A DNA stretch of 64,000 nt from Eudromia elegans (GCA_003342815.1 PTEX01000024.1:2733159-2797158), one strand, 5' to 3'. Positions 11,380 through 23,639 are shown, numbered from the stretch's first letter. Notes: a model not told the origin generated them from the sequence alone. Made by a program: numbers and translations.

Positions 11380-11600
11380 CGAGCCCTGGCAGGACCGAAC
11401 ACACAAACGCCGGCAGCCGCTGGAGCAGACGGATCTCGGGGCTGCCGCCCGCGCAGCACTCGCTGGCAGCGGCAGCAGTTCTCCCCCTGCAGCTGGCCAC
11501 ATCTGCACCTCTCCTGCCCTCTCTCTCCTTCGGCTGCCAGGTCGTCTCTCTTCCCTCCTTGGCTGACAGGATTCTCCCCCTCGCGTCCCCATGCCAAGAT
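11380..11600. promoter_or_regulatory. CpG-rich islet
   Basis: Sixteen CpGs lie between 11380 and 11585, with the highest density at 11408-11462, followed by a pyrimidine-rich stretch to 11600. Open frames of 67 to 106 codons are present in several phases on both strands. This is typical of GC-rich DNA, where stop codons are rare, so none is called as a gene. It could be a small promoter-like CpG islet; no TATA box is evident. Confidence 0.3.
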
Positions 11601-12784
11601 CTCTCTGTGTCTCACTGAGCTGCAGCTCCTTCAGCTGCAACCCCACTGCCCCACTCGCCTTGTTCCTCCGGTCTTCCCTCTCCTTTTGGATTTCCACTCC
11701 CTATTCCTTTAGTGAATGACCTTGCAGACTCTAGTGCACTTATGCTAACAGGGAAAACAGGAAGACAAGAGAGAAACACATTTTCCCTCGTTTTGCGGCT
11801 GGTCACCTCGCACCTCAGCTCCCCATGTGCTCCAAAGCTGCAGAGCAAGGACGTAGCAGGGGACTGAACGTGGCTTCTTCCAGGCCTAGATTGAAAATTC
11901 AGCTGTTTGGGCTATCTCAGACAGGGAAATGACAGTGCTAAATGGACTCCTAGGAATCTATAAAGATGTCTATCTCGTCTGCCACTCACTGTGGGATTAG
12001 GTCATATCTTAATGTTTCACATCACTAACAGAAGAGACTCTGTTTCGAGGAGCAGTCTGGAGCTGTAATTCTGTCACTTGGCTGAAGGGGAATCTAGATT
12101 TATGAAGGGAGGAATGGTGTTTTTCAATCAGAAACTTTCAGTCAAAAATGCACATGGGCTGATTAAAATATTTTGCTAAAACACACTATGAGGAAGACAG
12201 CAAGATAATTCCAAACAGGTTAAAAACATTCCATTCTGACATAAAAGGAAGTGCCTTCATTTTCTAATTTAAAACATCTTTTAATTTTTTATTACCTCCA
12301 AACACAATTTTCCCAATTTTCTAACTCTGCAGAATGCAAAACAGATTTCAACTGGTTTGATAGATATGAAAACATTTTCTTACAGGAACTGACAGCAATT
12401 GCTGTTTTATAAAAAATAGCCCTGAATTGATTTCAACAGCTCTCGAGGCCCTTCAGTCCTGCCGTACACCAGTGGAAAAGCTCTTCTGGTAAAAGACAGG
12501 CCAAATACTTCCCAGTACACTGTAAACCCCAGCCACACAGTCCTGCTGGACCTGAGCCAAAGACAGGATTTCAGAGTCACTCAGCACACAAGCACTTGGT
12601 TTTCCTTGGATATAACAAGGCTAAGGACTCCAAAGGGGTATAACTTAGACAAAAACTGTACAATTTTAAATATTTTTTTTTGCCAAGTCATTAAGATCAC
12701 TCCGGCTCATTAAAACAAAATGCATGAGAGGGAATGACCACGGTCCAAATAATTTCTGGAGTGGGAGTGATTTTTGGTACCATT
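11601..12784. other. Non-coding DNA, nothing recognised
   Basis: Mixed then AT-rich sequence without a gene or transposon that I can identify. Mild purine/pyrimidine strand bias occurs near 11620-11700. Confidence 0.5.
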
Positions 12785-12935
12785 TTCTGTGGCCAGACGT
12801 TATTAATTTATCTGATGTTCATTGTAATGATGTTAATAATGAAGAACTAATGTCTTATTAATGAGGTGGTAATGCTGTATATATTTCACAGAAATTCCAT
12901 TATAATTGGCCAATTAATGTACCATTGTTTTAAAT
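12785..12935. promoter_or_regulatory. Candidate enhancer dense in homeodomain cores
   Basis: In 150 bp there are repeated TAAT/ATTA cores: gttattaattta at about 12798, atgatgttaataatga at about 12827, tcttattaatgagg at about 12852, and ggccaattaatgtacc at about 12909-12924. Together with a preceding ctgatgttcattgtaatg, the pattern of spaced, varied words rather than a simple repeat is what conserved homeobox-responsive elements look like. Function is inferred; no conservation data were available. Confidence 0.32.
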
Positions 12936-13439
12936 TGTTAATTTGTTTTTAAGAGAAAATGTAACATAAGTTAACAAATTTAGTTTTAAGTAAGGCTGAG
13001 ACCAGCTATTTTCCAATGACCTTCTAGACTCTTTTTAAAAGCCCTGCCAACTTATTCAATTACAAAGGGAGAAGGCAGAGCAGTTTCAAAACAATTATAA
13101 AAGCTGCCAATAAATTTCATTCAACTCTTCTCACTTAAGAGCAAGGTCAGCAATGAGAGAAAAAGCGTGCCTTTGAAGCTCAGTATGCTAGTTTTTAATG
13201 GAAGGGGTGTAGCTTAAATCATAAAAACAAGCCTTGGATTTATGTGTGCGACTTGAGTCCTCCTCAAAGGGCCAGATTTTTATAAGCAATTTCTTACTGA
13301 ACCATAGGTCTTGTAAAACAGTCTAGAAGGGGGCACCCAAATTTCTTAGTGACACGTTAATATCTGAATGGGATTTGTGGGGTTCTTGAGTTCCTTTTGC
13401 CTAACGTCTCATCTTTTCACATTAAGAAACCAGAAGTGG
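12936..13439. other. Non-coding DNA, nothing recognised
   Basis: AT-rich DNA with no recognised gene, repeat or strong motif cluster. Confidence 0.5.
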
Positions 13440-13500
13440 AGAATGTTAGGAACTGCAGGCTGAACATTAGGAAAACGCACAGCAACTCCTCTCCTGGAGC
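13440..13500 (+). repeat. Possible old CR1-like fragment
   Basis: The words gctgaacattaggaaaac (about 13460-13477) resemble the stretch 'tgaacattaggaaaaac' found upstream of the 3' end in older CR1 and L3-type LINEs. The match is short and the flanks do not extend it convincingly, so this is a weak call. Confidence 0.2.
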
Positions 13501-13552
13501 CGCTAAGCTCAAAAGAGGGTGTTGAAAGAAAGCCTCTGGTTTAGCAAGTTAA

Positions 13553-13800
13553 TTTAACGCCAGCGGGAGGTAGCGGGTGAAGCCTTCCAACAAGCGAGCC
13601 GAGCTGCAATTTCACCAGGCAGCAGCTTTGATATCCAAGAGCTCTCTGCGCTCCGCAGTCCCTCACGCTGCGCACACCCACAGCACCGACCCCCTGCGGC
13701 GTCCCGCGCCACTCGAGCTGCCGGCGCCGCGCTCGAAACTAACCACTGTTTGGACTCGAGCTCATCACGGGGATGATCTACCGATTGGCCGCAGAAGCAG
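13553..13800. promoter_or_regulatory. CpG island, candidate promoter
   Basis: I count 24 CpGs between 13558 and 13791, 11 of them in 13681-13740, with GC around 60 percent in a genome stretch that is otherwise CpG-poor. This meets the usual look of a small CpG island, although it is only about 240 bp. An inverted CCAAT box (gattggcc, 13783-13790) could bind NF-Y. There is no TATA box. Long open frames on both strands (100 and 116 codons) overlap each other and look incidental. It could be the promoter and first exon of a non-coding RNA, an alternative promoter of a gene outside the window, or an orphan CpG island. Direction cannot be fixed from sequence. Confidence 0.45.
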
Positions 13801-14530
13801 GAGACTGTGGCACAGACCTGGAAACAAGCAGACAGGATGGATGCCACAGGAGGGGGTGTTACTGAGGCCCGGTTCTTAGGGGCACCTATTCTGCGACAAA
13901 GCATCCAGGCGATACACCCACCAAAGCACTGAAATGGACAAGAAAATGACTACTTCTGTGCTATCCGACAGGTTTTTTTGACTAATACCTGGGAAATAAC
14001 ACACATCTGAAGGACCGAAGGAAAAAACAGCACTTCTTTGTTAGCCCACATGTATAAATACGTTCCTCATATACAAAACTGTAATATTTTGAGAAGTCTT
14101 CTTAGGCACTCTCGGATTTGAACAGAAAATTTCATTGGCTTTAATGTGTTTCAAAGAGGTTGTTATTTCTCAGAAAATTAATGTTATAATCGTTCAGCGC
14201 CGTTTTGGGGGCAGGCCTGCAGAGCATCTCCTCAGTAAGCAGACTCAGATCCCTGCACTGCCCACAGCAGACTCCAAGCTCACAAAAGGCACAAGTTTAT
14301 GCCCGGTGCAACCCGCATCCAGCACCCCAGCACATGCACACCCACTGGGGCAAGGCAAGGAACCAGCTACACTGACTCAGGCCCCATCTTCCTCCTGCCC
14401 TGCTCTTACCTGTGCCTGAGGGATAAAGGATTCAGTAAAGGCAGACATACCAGTATAGTGAGACAAACTTTGAGACAGTTCTGTTTGTATGAAAACCGGC
14501 CAGCAGATCTTGTGCTTTGCAAATGCAGAG
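13801..14530. other. Non-coding DNA beside the CpG island
   Basis: No exon could be proven. Open frames at 14135-14664 and on the opposite strand overlap in all phases. A few further CpGs occur near 14192-14204. If the island is a promoter, a first exon could extend either way. Confidence 0.45.
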
Positions 14531-14630
14531 CCGCTCGGCTGGCTGTGCTCGTGCGGCTCGGAAGGGAGCTCGAGCTGAGCCCTGCCGAGTGTCACCCGGC
14601 ACCATCACAACTACCATCACACGCGCTCTG
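14531..14630. promoter_or_regulatory. Small CpG-rich cluster
   Basis: Ten CpGs lie between 14532 and 14625. The cluster is about 750 bp from the larger CpG island at 13.6 kb and may be part of the same GC-elevated domain. There is no promoter signature beyond composition. Confidence 0.28.
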
Positions 14631-17489
14631 CACTTCCAAACACCAGACCAATACACTGTGCTGAGGCTGGGCTCTGCTCTTTCGTGGCAAGCAAGAGCTA
14701 AAGGCACAGTGTTTATTTTTAATGTCTGATTTTTAATACTTGAACATATGTCTCTTAGCTTTGCTTCATCTCCAGTCATGTAATGGATTTTAAAAAGGAT
14801 AGTATAAACTTATTGAACATTGTAGTGGGAGTTACTTTTACTAACTTTAACTAGAGCTGTAAAAGCTTTATTATAATATAGTAAAGTGTCTCTCAAAAGG
14901 AAATGACAGCCTTGTACATTTGATTTCCTAACAAATCATCTCCTAGCATCTTATATGATACTTTGATGATCAAGAAACCTACATTTAGTTCCTTCCATGA
15001 ACCAGCTCATCTTAGATGATTTTAACACTATACTGAAATTCTTCCTTATTATCCTATACCAAAGCTTATCAAACAAGGCTTTGAAATTTGATGTTCAGAA
15101 GATTCAGACAAATCATTCATTGCATGTAATGTGTGTATAAGTTTTTAAAACTTTTTTTTAAAAAAAGCAATTATAAGTTCCCATTAACTAACTCAGTACA
15201 TAAAATCCATCCAACAAAAACCATTTTGACTCTCTACACTCACAAATTCTGTGAAAAATGGGCCAATTTACTTATGCCCTACACTCCTAACAAACATTTA
15301 CATAGTATAGAGGCTACAAAATGCTTCCAATGAAATAACTAATCATGGCAGATCTTTCTCCAGTGCTGACTTATTATTGTGATACTCATCTGCAGTGAAA
15401 ACAATGCATAAGAAAACGTGAAATATGCGGTCTCTTTAAAATGACTGAACTTAAAAATGGTATGAGTAAAATATAATTTTGTTTGAGAAGTGGCAGGCAT
15501 TGATTTCAGTCTTCAGACAATACGCTCCTCTGCGCATTTGTCACAATCTGTTTTACACGCAGTACTCTCACAGTGTCATTTAACACTGATGCTCCCCGAG
15601 CCAGCCGGCAGTGCAAGCTGAACAACAAGCGGGTGAAGCCCTAACCCGACTCGCTGCACGACGGCCAGGCATGCAGGGGGACCAAGGATGATGCTCATAG
15701 CAAAGGGTCAGGGAAAATGTCCCAGCCTGAACACCCTGAGACAGCTATGGACAGGGATTTGTTCAAGCCTTACTTATGAGACTGAATTTTTAATGCCCTT
15801 TGAATAAAGCTGCTTTCTCTGTTCTCTAATGTTCTTGTCCTCTACCTACAAAACTCTTACGTGAAGTTAGAAGAAGCAGATGAGAGGGATCTCATTCTGT
15901 TGGCAAACAATTACATTGTGTATCATAGCCTTTATCATGCATAACCCCATCTCCCAGATCCAATGCGCATCACGGAATATTTTTTTGTCACAAAGTTGTT
16001 GCTTCCTTAATCCAAAATGCCTTACTTTCACAAATCAAATCATCATGCTGTTTTAAAAACTCCCCAGTCCTTAATTTCCTTTGTGTTTTAATGGCCACAA
16101 ACTTCATAAGGGCCTGAGTACTGCTCTTATCTCAGAAGATGCAGAAGCAGCCACACTGCTATTAAAATACTACATATTTTATTTTTCCTACTAAAATCCA
16201 AGGAAATCAACAGTGCAGGCATCCTATAAATTCTGAAGGGACTTTGCATCATAAAAATAACACACAAGGCAGCCTTTTCCGAGCAGTTCACAGAGCAGTG
16301 CTCTAATCACACAAAGCACACCAGTGGGTGTTTAATTCTACCACCGCAGAGGATTTGGACACGGTCCCTAATGGGGAGCAAGTCCATCTCATAACACACT
16401 AACTGAGGTTAACCATTTGGTTCCAGCCATTTGGGGTCCGCTAGAGGTTTTGATGGGAGCAGGGAACATAGGAAAGGATTCTTCTCTTCCCATACTGTGC
16501 AGAAGCCACTAGAAGCAGAGAGAGGTGGAGCAGGAGGCAATGAAAGCAGCAGAACCCAACACCCTGCCAGGCTGAATCACCAGGCGAGAGGTGGCCCCAT
16601 CACCCCACTCCTGCTCCTGGGAGCATCATCCAGCACCTCTGCATTGGAAACATAACTGCAGTTTTTTTCAAAATGTAAAGTTGGTCAGATTCTGTAAAAG
16701 AAGCCTCTCCCTTTATAATTGCCATAGTTCAAAATAACCAGCACTGTCAAATTTTCAATTGTTAACGGGATCACTTTTTCCAAAATCTGAAAGGCTTGTA
16801 TTTTTTCCCCTTTACAAATTGTTGGACTTGCATCAACTCCCTGGAGCTGTTTTACATTAAGATTTACATATTTAGTCTGCATTATTATTTATATATTTAC
16901 ATTACACACATTTTGCATTATTATGTAGGTGTCCAATGCAAGAAGAAATGGATTTTTTTCTTTCTTTTGCTTTTTCTTCTCTTTTACCTGCACAGAGCTG
17001 TGATCCTGGTTTCCACCCTAACTGATTTTTATTTAATTTGTAGGGTTTCAGTGACACACTGTCAGATCTGCCGTGGAAATTATATTCTTCAATTCCAAAG
17101 CTTTAAAGTCTCCCTGTGCAGTTGTGTCAGGGTGCCCCAACCCACCGGAGAGGAAACGTTCCAGAGAGAGGGTTGTGATGGGAAAGAGAGGAAGGAACAA
17201 GGCTGAGGGGAGAACGAATGGGACGGTCAAGGTCAATGTGGTGCTTCCCAGATAGACACCTGTCAAATAAAACTTGCAATGGATTTTGTGGCAGTCGTCC
17301 GGAAAAACAAAAGCCAAAGCATACAATCTCCATCTAGAAAATTACTCCAGTTTTACGCAGTGTATACGCCCTAAATCTTTGCTTTGGAAGCTCTGGTCAT
17401 TTTTTACACTTGCTTTGCATTCAAACTGCTACAAAGGGAAAGCAGAATGGAAATCAGGCCCATTACATATATTGTAAACACTAAATCTG
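14631..17489. other. Non-coding DNA, nothing recognised
   Basis: AT-rich with moderate patches near 15590-15730 and 16430-16640. Chance open frames of up to 136 codons occur (16796-17206), the latter dominated by hydrophobic residues encoded by T-rich DNA. No transposon or RNA gene recognised. Confidence 0.55.
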
Positions 17490-17850
17490 ACTTTAAGGCA
17501 ATCAACGATCAGGCTTTTTCATATGTAAAAATCCTCCTGCATTAAAAAGTTTCCTAGGTTTTCTCAACAACAAAATTACCACTAATTTATGAAAACCGTG
17601 TTAGTGCCTGCAAACCTTTGTCGTAAATTATGCATGTGAGCATGGAAATGCTAATGAAAAGAGGATTTCATTTACAAATGATTAGTTCAAATTCAGCAGT
17701 CACTATAGTTATGCCAGTCCAATTTATCTTCTTGTTGAACATGTGGTTTGCCAGGTTTGGGCCATTTATTTTCGCACTGTTGAACATCAACTTCTTGGAC
17801 TTCAATGTCACATTACCTTTTCATCCAAAGAAATGGTCCCTTTTCTTTTA
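17490..17850. promoter_or_regulatory. Candidate enhancer with POU/homeodomain words
   Basis: Contains taaattatgcat (about 17624-17634), an octamer-like atgctaat at 17648-17655, tgattagttc, tccaatttatc and a run of other varied words, with little simple repeat. Several CpGs survive (gtcgtaaa, ttcgcac, aaccgtg). The varied, information-rich texture is like that of vertebrate conserved non-coding elements. A 73-codon open frame crosses it but matches nothing known. Confidence 0.3.
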
Positions 17851-18060
17851 GGCCTTAGTTAAATGCAGTCCTTGGGATCCAAGTTAACTCTTTTTATTAA
17901 AGCATTTATGGCTGGCTGCAATAAAAGCGATGCCCTTTTATGCTTCAAGGAACTGCCAGAGTGGGAAACTTTTACTAATGTATTGACAAAGAAATGCATA
18001 TGCTCACCCTTGCCACAGCTTCTCACATATTTTCTCATTCAGTTAATACATTTTTTTCTA
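17851..18060. promoter_or_regulatory. Candidate HOX/CDX-type motif block
   Basis: Tightly follows the previous block. It has ctttttattaaag, catttatggc, caataaaagc and ccttttatgc, all resembling CDX or posterior HOX sites, within about 60 bp (17888-17945). It could be one element with the preceding block. Confidence 0.25.
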
Positions 18061-21000
18061 TTTTACAAGCACAAAAAGCTAAGGCTGAGCCCTACCCGGA
18101 CAAACTCTGAAGGCAGCATGCCAAAGAACTACCCAGCCTTCCAAGAGAGATGAGAAGGAGAGATGAGAAGGATCCATAGTGCAAGATTTGATCAGAACTT
18201 TTTTCCCCCACAGACCCATGCTAGCTATAATCAATAGTGCCTTATATAAAGTAGATCAAAACAGAGATGAAAACAGTAGGGTTCTAGGGAGTTATAAAAA
18301 TGTACTGTAGAAATCTTTTCAATATTTCTTATTAAATAGAGGATGAGTGTCTCCCTTCTGCCTCTCACTGGTGGTGGCACATGCAGTAGAAGTTTTCTCT
18401 TACACACAAGTTCTATTCTTTAAAACATTCCAGTCTTGAAAATCTTACTATATTATAGCTCAGCACTGAGATTCACCAATTGAGATGCACAAGAAAGAGA
18501 GAGGGGTTTGCCTCCTATGCTAAAGTGCTTACATCTGAGGTTTACTCCAGTAAAGCCGTCCTGAAAAACAAGACTAGATGTCTCTTCATGATGTCGTAAC
18601 ACTCCGGATAACAAAATTAGGTTGTGAACACACTGGTTAGAAAGAAAGAGAAAAGCTCAAAATTGTGGAGAGGAAATACTCCCTTTTAGGCAAGATCAGA
18701 CAACAATTCTGATTCCACAGCCTATTCCAATCAAACGCATGTGCAATACACATTTACCTCTGATAGCTTTATCTGCTCATTAAACATTTATGTTAAATGG
18801 CTTTTAGCATCCCAATTCATGATATTCATCTAAACTTGGCTAGCAAATTAACAGCTTAAGTAGTTCCATATTTTACCATATTAACCTTCTTTGGATTTTT
18901 AGTGAGTATATGTGGCTAAAACTGACCGAAGTTGTACGGTTCAAAACCAAATTTTAATAGTGCTTTTGCTAACATTATTTTTTCCTCCAATTATTATGTG
19001 GTATAGCTCCTCTCTCATAACTTACTAACAGTAAATGCATTCAGTCTAATCATTCAGCCTAAACTGGCATTTTTTAAATAAGGACATCAAGTACATGACT
19101 ACTGGGAATGACTTTCGCTATCAAATTAACATTGTAACCTGCTTGGAAACTACTTCCTACCAAATAGCATAAAGAAAGATTTCCAGGAAACCGATGCTAT
19201 ATATAGTACTTTAAATACCATTTTAATAGAGTTATTCATGCCTTTGCAATCTCTTGTTCTATTAGCTAAATGCATGTACTGCAAATCCAGCTAAGTGAAG
19301 GAGCAAAATACTACCTATCATTTGGTGATCAGGGTACTCAGAAGTTACCCCAAAATAAGCCACAAGCTTTAAAAAGTGCTCAACGATGAGATGCTACCTG
19401 AAATAGCATCAAGGAGGAATTCAAATGGCCATTTGGATGACGTATATCTGTAACATATATACAACATCTGAAAACAAGAAAAATCCCAAATGGAAACTCT
19501 GGGTTTATCAAAAGGGATAAAGAAAGGCAGAAGGGGCAAGACCTTTTAGCCGTCTGACTCCGAGTCTCCATCTCTGCTTCTCCAACATCTTTTTACTTGC
19601 AAGTTGCTCTCATCTTTCCACAGCATTGTCAAGGCACTCACCAGTATTTTAATTAGTACTACTGGATGATTACTTTAGTGAGATAACTGCACAAAAACAA
19701 TTAGTATATAAAATTTGTATCAGATGTGGTGGTATTGAAGGCACCATTGTTCATGAGAAGAGTTCTCAAAGGCAACAAAATTACTTTAAAAGGTTCTATT
19801 ACTTTATTATTTATGATGCAATAGTGTTCATGAATCTGACTATGAATTTGCTGCAGGCACAACCACGAGTCACTGGTATCTCAATGTACCCCAGTGGAGT
19901 AAATAGCATGCAAATGTTTTATGAAAAATGGTTCTTGTCCCAAACATTTAATGCAAAAAGGTAAAAAAAAAGGTGGATACAGCAAGCGGACTGCTATACC
20001 TAACATGCCCTATAGACCCTATGATCACTTCTTACATTCATAAGCTACAACTCAACAGCTCAGAAATACTCAGAAAATAAAAATAGTATGCAACAGTGAA
20101 CAAATCTATCAGAATAACATGTAAGACAACCTGAAAGTTTGAAAGCATGCTTAATTTGTTTCCTAGGAAAGCATTAGTTTAGACCAATCATCTGCCTTAC
20201 TTTCTCACTTATTTCCCAATCTTCATTTCTGCTGAAACCTACATTTTAATTTCAGTCGTAAACACACATACAATATTTTGTTGTTGTTTGCTAATAAAAA
20301 CAATATAATCTAGACCCATAAGAAATGATGCAGAATTGGATTTGTCTTCCAGAACAAGTCGCTCTCTCTGCTTCCTTGCAAAGACTGCAATAAAGCTGTG
20401 AGGCTTCCCTGATGATAGACACACGTTGAACATTTGCTGCGTACGATAACAACTTCAGAAACATTGGTAATAACCTGATAATGTGCTGACATTACTGCAT
20501 GTCATTCCATCAAAGAAAGAGAAGCTGGTTTTGACACAACTCCATGACATAACGCACTCAAAACCTCCCGTTTAAATTCTTTTACCAGTTCAGATAGCTC
20601 ATCAGTCAAATCAGATATTTTATTTTCTTTTGGCAAGTAGTTTAAATATTTTAATGCACAATTGTCCAATCATAATTTCATTATCCTTTGGGGCATAAAT
20701 TTGGAGATATGAATATTATCCAAAGGAAAATTCATTCCCTGATGTGCACATTCTGTTAAACAGATAGGACGGTGACAGGGTTGCCATGGCAAGCAGACAG
20801 AGAGGAGCTGTCCAGGAATAACTGCTCTGACACATCAGATATGGGATGTGTGGATGGTCAGCTGGATCATCATCATCATCCCAACCCTGAGCTCTTAATT
20901 TAAACAAACCTTCTTGAAAAAAAAAAATTGAGATTGGGGAAATAGCAACAATGAAGATGAGTGCATAAACCAAACCCATACCCTCAAGCACCTTGAGGTT

Positions 21001-22094
21001 TTTTAATTCTACATTGTCACTACTCAGAACTCAAGCTACACAGAACCTGTTTAATAAAGCCAGAAGAGAGCAAGATGTCACCTCTAGTTACTGTATCCTG
21101 CATATGACCAAATTTTGGATTAAAAAAATGCACCTGGCATGCTTATATGTGCATCCTGTAAGACCTGACACACAATGTTAACTGCCTCGCACGGGCGCAG
21201 CACTCATTAAAAGCTCTTCTGCAGGGAAGATTTCAGCAGAGGATGAGTGCCTTGACACAAGTCATTAAAACCATGTGGGGAACATATCCTAGTGCAATGG
21301 TTCCTGCTCTCTGGTTTGGCCGAGTTGCCAGCTAAGATAAGTGAGCATGATCTGACTGAACTGCACAAGACTCCATAGGTACCTAGGGGATTGCTATTAA
21401 AGACATTTTCCTCTCTTTCTCCCTCCCCAACAATCACACACCTTTGCTAGGAAGTGGTCTCTATGGTAGAATGCAGATGGATGATGGGCTGTGCTCAGTG
21501 CAAATATCAGGTTGACATTTCCAAAAAAAATTGAGGGGATTCCAGGAAAGTTTGTAAATCCTCACAAAAATACCCGTAAGTTTGTTCTTCACCTTATTCA
21601 TACAAAAAGACACTCAGAATGACAGAACAGGCTTATGAATAAAATGGAAATATCCCACCTAGAATGTTTTTATTTCATTCATTTCATCCCAGTTTGCTGA
21701 ACTTCTGATATGTTACCTTTTGCATTTGTTTAATTTTGCAAGTTACCAAGGAGCTTTTACCTATTTAACAGCAGTAAATTGGACAGAACGCTCAAATGAT
21801 TATAACTGAATCTGCCGTCTATCACTGAACTTGTTGTTTTACATATACAGTTAATTAGTCTGCAATTCCGGTCTTGATGTATGACTACCTCAAAAAGCAC
21901 CCTTTTAGAAAGGGTTTTCAAAAATTGTTTTGCATGAGGTGCTGCTGCTTTCATTCCTATTGTAGAAATCTTATCTAGAAGTACATGATCAGTACATTAT
22001 CTAGGGCACCAGAGCAGCTGCTCCTCTTCAATTTTTCATCTGGATATGTATTTCATCAACATTAACAGCTGCAAATTGCATATACAATTTAGGG
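18061..22094. other. Non-coding DNA, mostly AT-rich
   Basis: No gene or transposon recognised over 4 kb. Minor items: an imperfect tandem gagatgagaag pair near 18146-18170, a motif-rich patch near 18770-18890, and a short atc repeat near 20866-20880 that gives an Asp run in a chance minus-strand frame. Confidence 0.55.
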
Positions 22095-22095
22095 G

Positions 22096-22111
22096 AAAAA
22101 AAAAAAAAAAA
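22096..22111 (+). repeat. Homopolymer A16
   Basis: A run of 16 A residues, with no sign of being a retroposon tail. Confidence 0.9.
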
Positions 22112-22129
22112 GAGAACCTTTTAGAAAAA

Positions 22130-22340
22130 GCCGATTTCATTTTTATCATTTTGCTAAGTGGGGTTGTGATAAAATCACCACTGCCTGTTGCAAGAATCAG
22201 CAGCCGCCTATTTTGTTTATATAATGAGACATGCCTTATGAGTATTACATTAGGCTCATAAAAAAGGACTTGGATGAAAGTTGCAATGTAATGTCTGATA
22301 AAAATTTCAATAGCCATACCCATCTTCCCACAAAAGCGTG
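22130..22340. promoter_or_regulatory. Candidate conserved regulatory block
   Basis: Varied, low-redundancy sequence with several factor-like words: tttatcatt, ttgtttatataatgag, gcctattttg, and two similar words tgataaaatc and tgataaaaat that flank the block. Four CpGs persist. A 115-codon minus-strand frame covers it, rich in aliphatic residues and matching no family, so I treat it as incidental. Confidence 0.22.
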
Positions 22341-22499
22341 GGGCGAAACTATATAGCACTATGTATACTAATCTGATTATCACAAAACCCTCTGTATTTT
22401 TCCATCTGTTCTTTCTACTGCCAGATTTTCTGCTAGGAAGGTCTTTAAGATAATGTCTCTTGGAAGATGGAACCAGAAGAGAGCTGCTGCCAGCCCAGA

Positions 22500-22560
22500 G
22501 GCCCTCGTGCCACCCGCGCGTGCCGAGGTGACCACGCTGCCCGTGGGGCTGAGGCTGAGC
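22500..22560. promoter_or_regulatory. Short CpG-rich cluster
   Basis: Seven CpGs lie in 22506-22543, including cccgcgcgtg. It is isolated and only about 55 bp long. Composition is the only evidence. Confidence 0.25.
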
Positions 22561-23639
22561 TGGCAGAACAAAAGTTTCAGCTGCTTTTCACAGGAAGGGC
22601 TATGGTGGGGTCCAGGCAGACACTTCCATATTCACTTCCATGAATAATCCTAAAAGGATCTATACATCAGAACTGTAAATCATGAAAATTTACAGGTAAA
22701 CCATGTAAATTATTAAGGGAGCGAAAAGAGAAATTAGAATTACCTTAAGATTTTTTTCCCCCTAAAACGAGTGATTTTTTTCTCTGCTCTATAAGGAAAG
22801 CCTAATAAACATGAAGAACTTGAACAGTTTACTGTAAAAGCAAAGTTATTTAACTTCTATTTTTTGCTTTTTTATACTAAATGGTTAAAAGAGCACCCAA
22901 AAAAATATCCCTAACCTAAATTGAGAGCAATCATGTTTTATTAACTGTCAGGATTATCTTCTGGAGAGCAATCACAAAACCATTGAATATTTTACTTTTC
23001 TCATCTGTGATCTTTTCTTCTGTCTCATTAGAAAACAACCCACTGAATAAATCATTTACTGCCCAATTCTGTATATTCAGGTCCCATTAAATACATTGTA
23101 CGAGCACTGAGACTCTCAAAGGGACAGGCTTCTCATCAGCAGCCTCATCTCTACGGCATTCTTCAGCATCAAGCTCCTTCCAGTCTACTTACTAAATTTT
23201 TAAATTTCATTTTAGCTTGACATGTATATATGCTTTTTTATTGTGCTGCTACACATCTTGCTATAATATGCAGACAATATATATATAATTAATTAAGCTA
23301 TCCGATTATATGACATCCAGGTAGATAGATATTTTCCCTCCCCTGAACTAAGCATCAGGAATAAACAACTAGGAAATTTTCCTTGGGAAAAGATCAGTTG
23401 AAGTGTTTTTCTTTGTATGCTCTGGATTCTGTTTCTTTAATTGCAATGATTGGCAGGAATATTTCCCAGAGAAAGCCATCCTACTGTCTATTTTATTAGT
23501 GCAGGAATTTAGCTTTTACTCTACTAATGCTTATCACTAGGACAGCAGCACAAATCTTTTTGCTATTTGTTCCTTCCACTCTGTCTAGTTTTCACACAAG
23601 TTTGCTGACTGATTAGTCCCAAGACCTTGTTCTACTTTG
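22561..23639. other. Non-coding DNA, nothing recognised
   Basis: AT-rich. A hairpin-like pair (ctgtaaat at 22673-22680, atttacag at 22688-22695) and a short TA run near 23278 are the only structures. Confidence 0.5.

Noticed and set aside
13577-13904. Overlapping 100- and 116-codon frames in the CpG island as coding exons
   Set aside because: Both strands are open at once because stop codons are rare in GC-rich DNA; peptides show no domain features.
16796-17206. 136-codon + strand frame rich in Phe, Tyr, Leu as a membrane protein
   Set aside because: The hydrophobicity comes from T-rich DNA; there is no splice or promoter support and no family resemblance, and minus-strand frames overlap it.
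20716-20991. 91-codon minus-strand frame with an Asp run and hydrophobic segments
   Set aside because: The Asp run comes from a short atc/gat microsatellite and the hydrophobic parts from an AT-rich flank; no family match.
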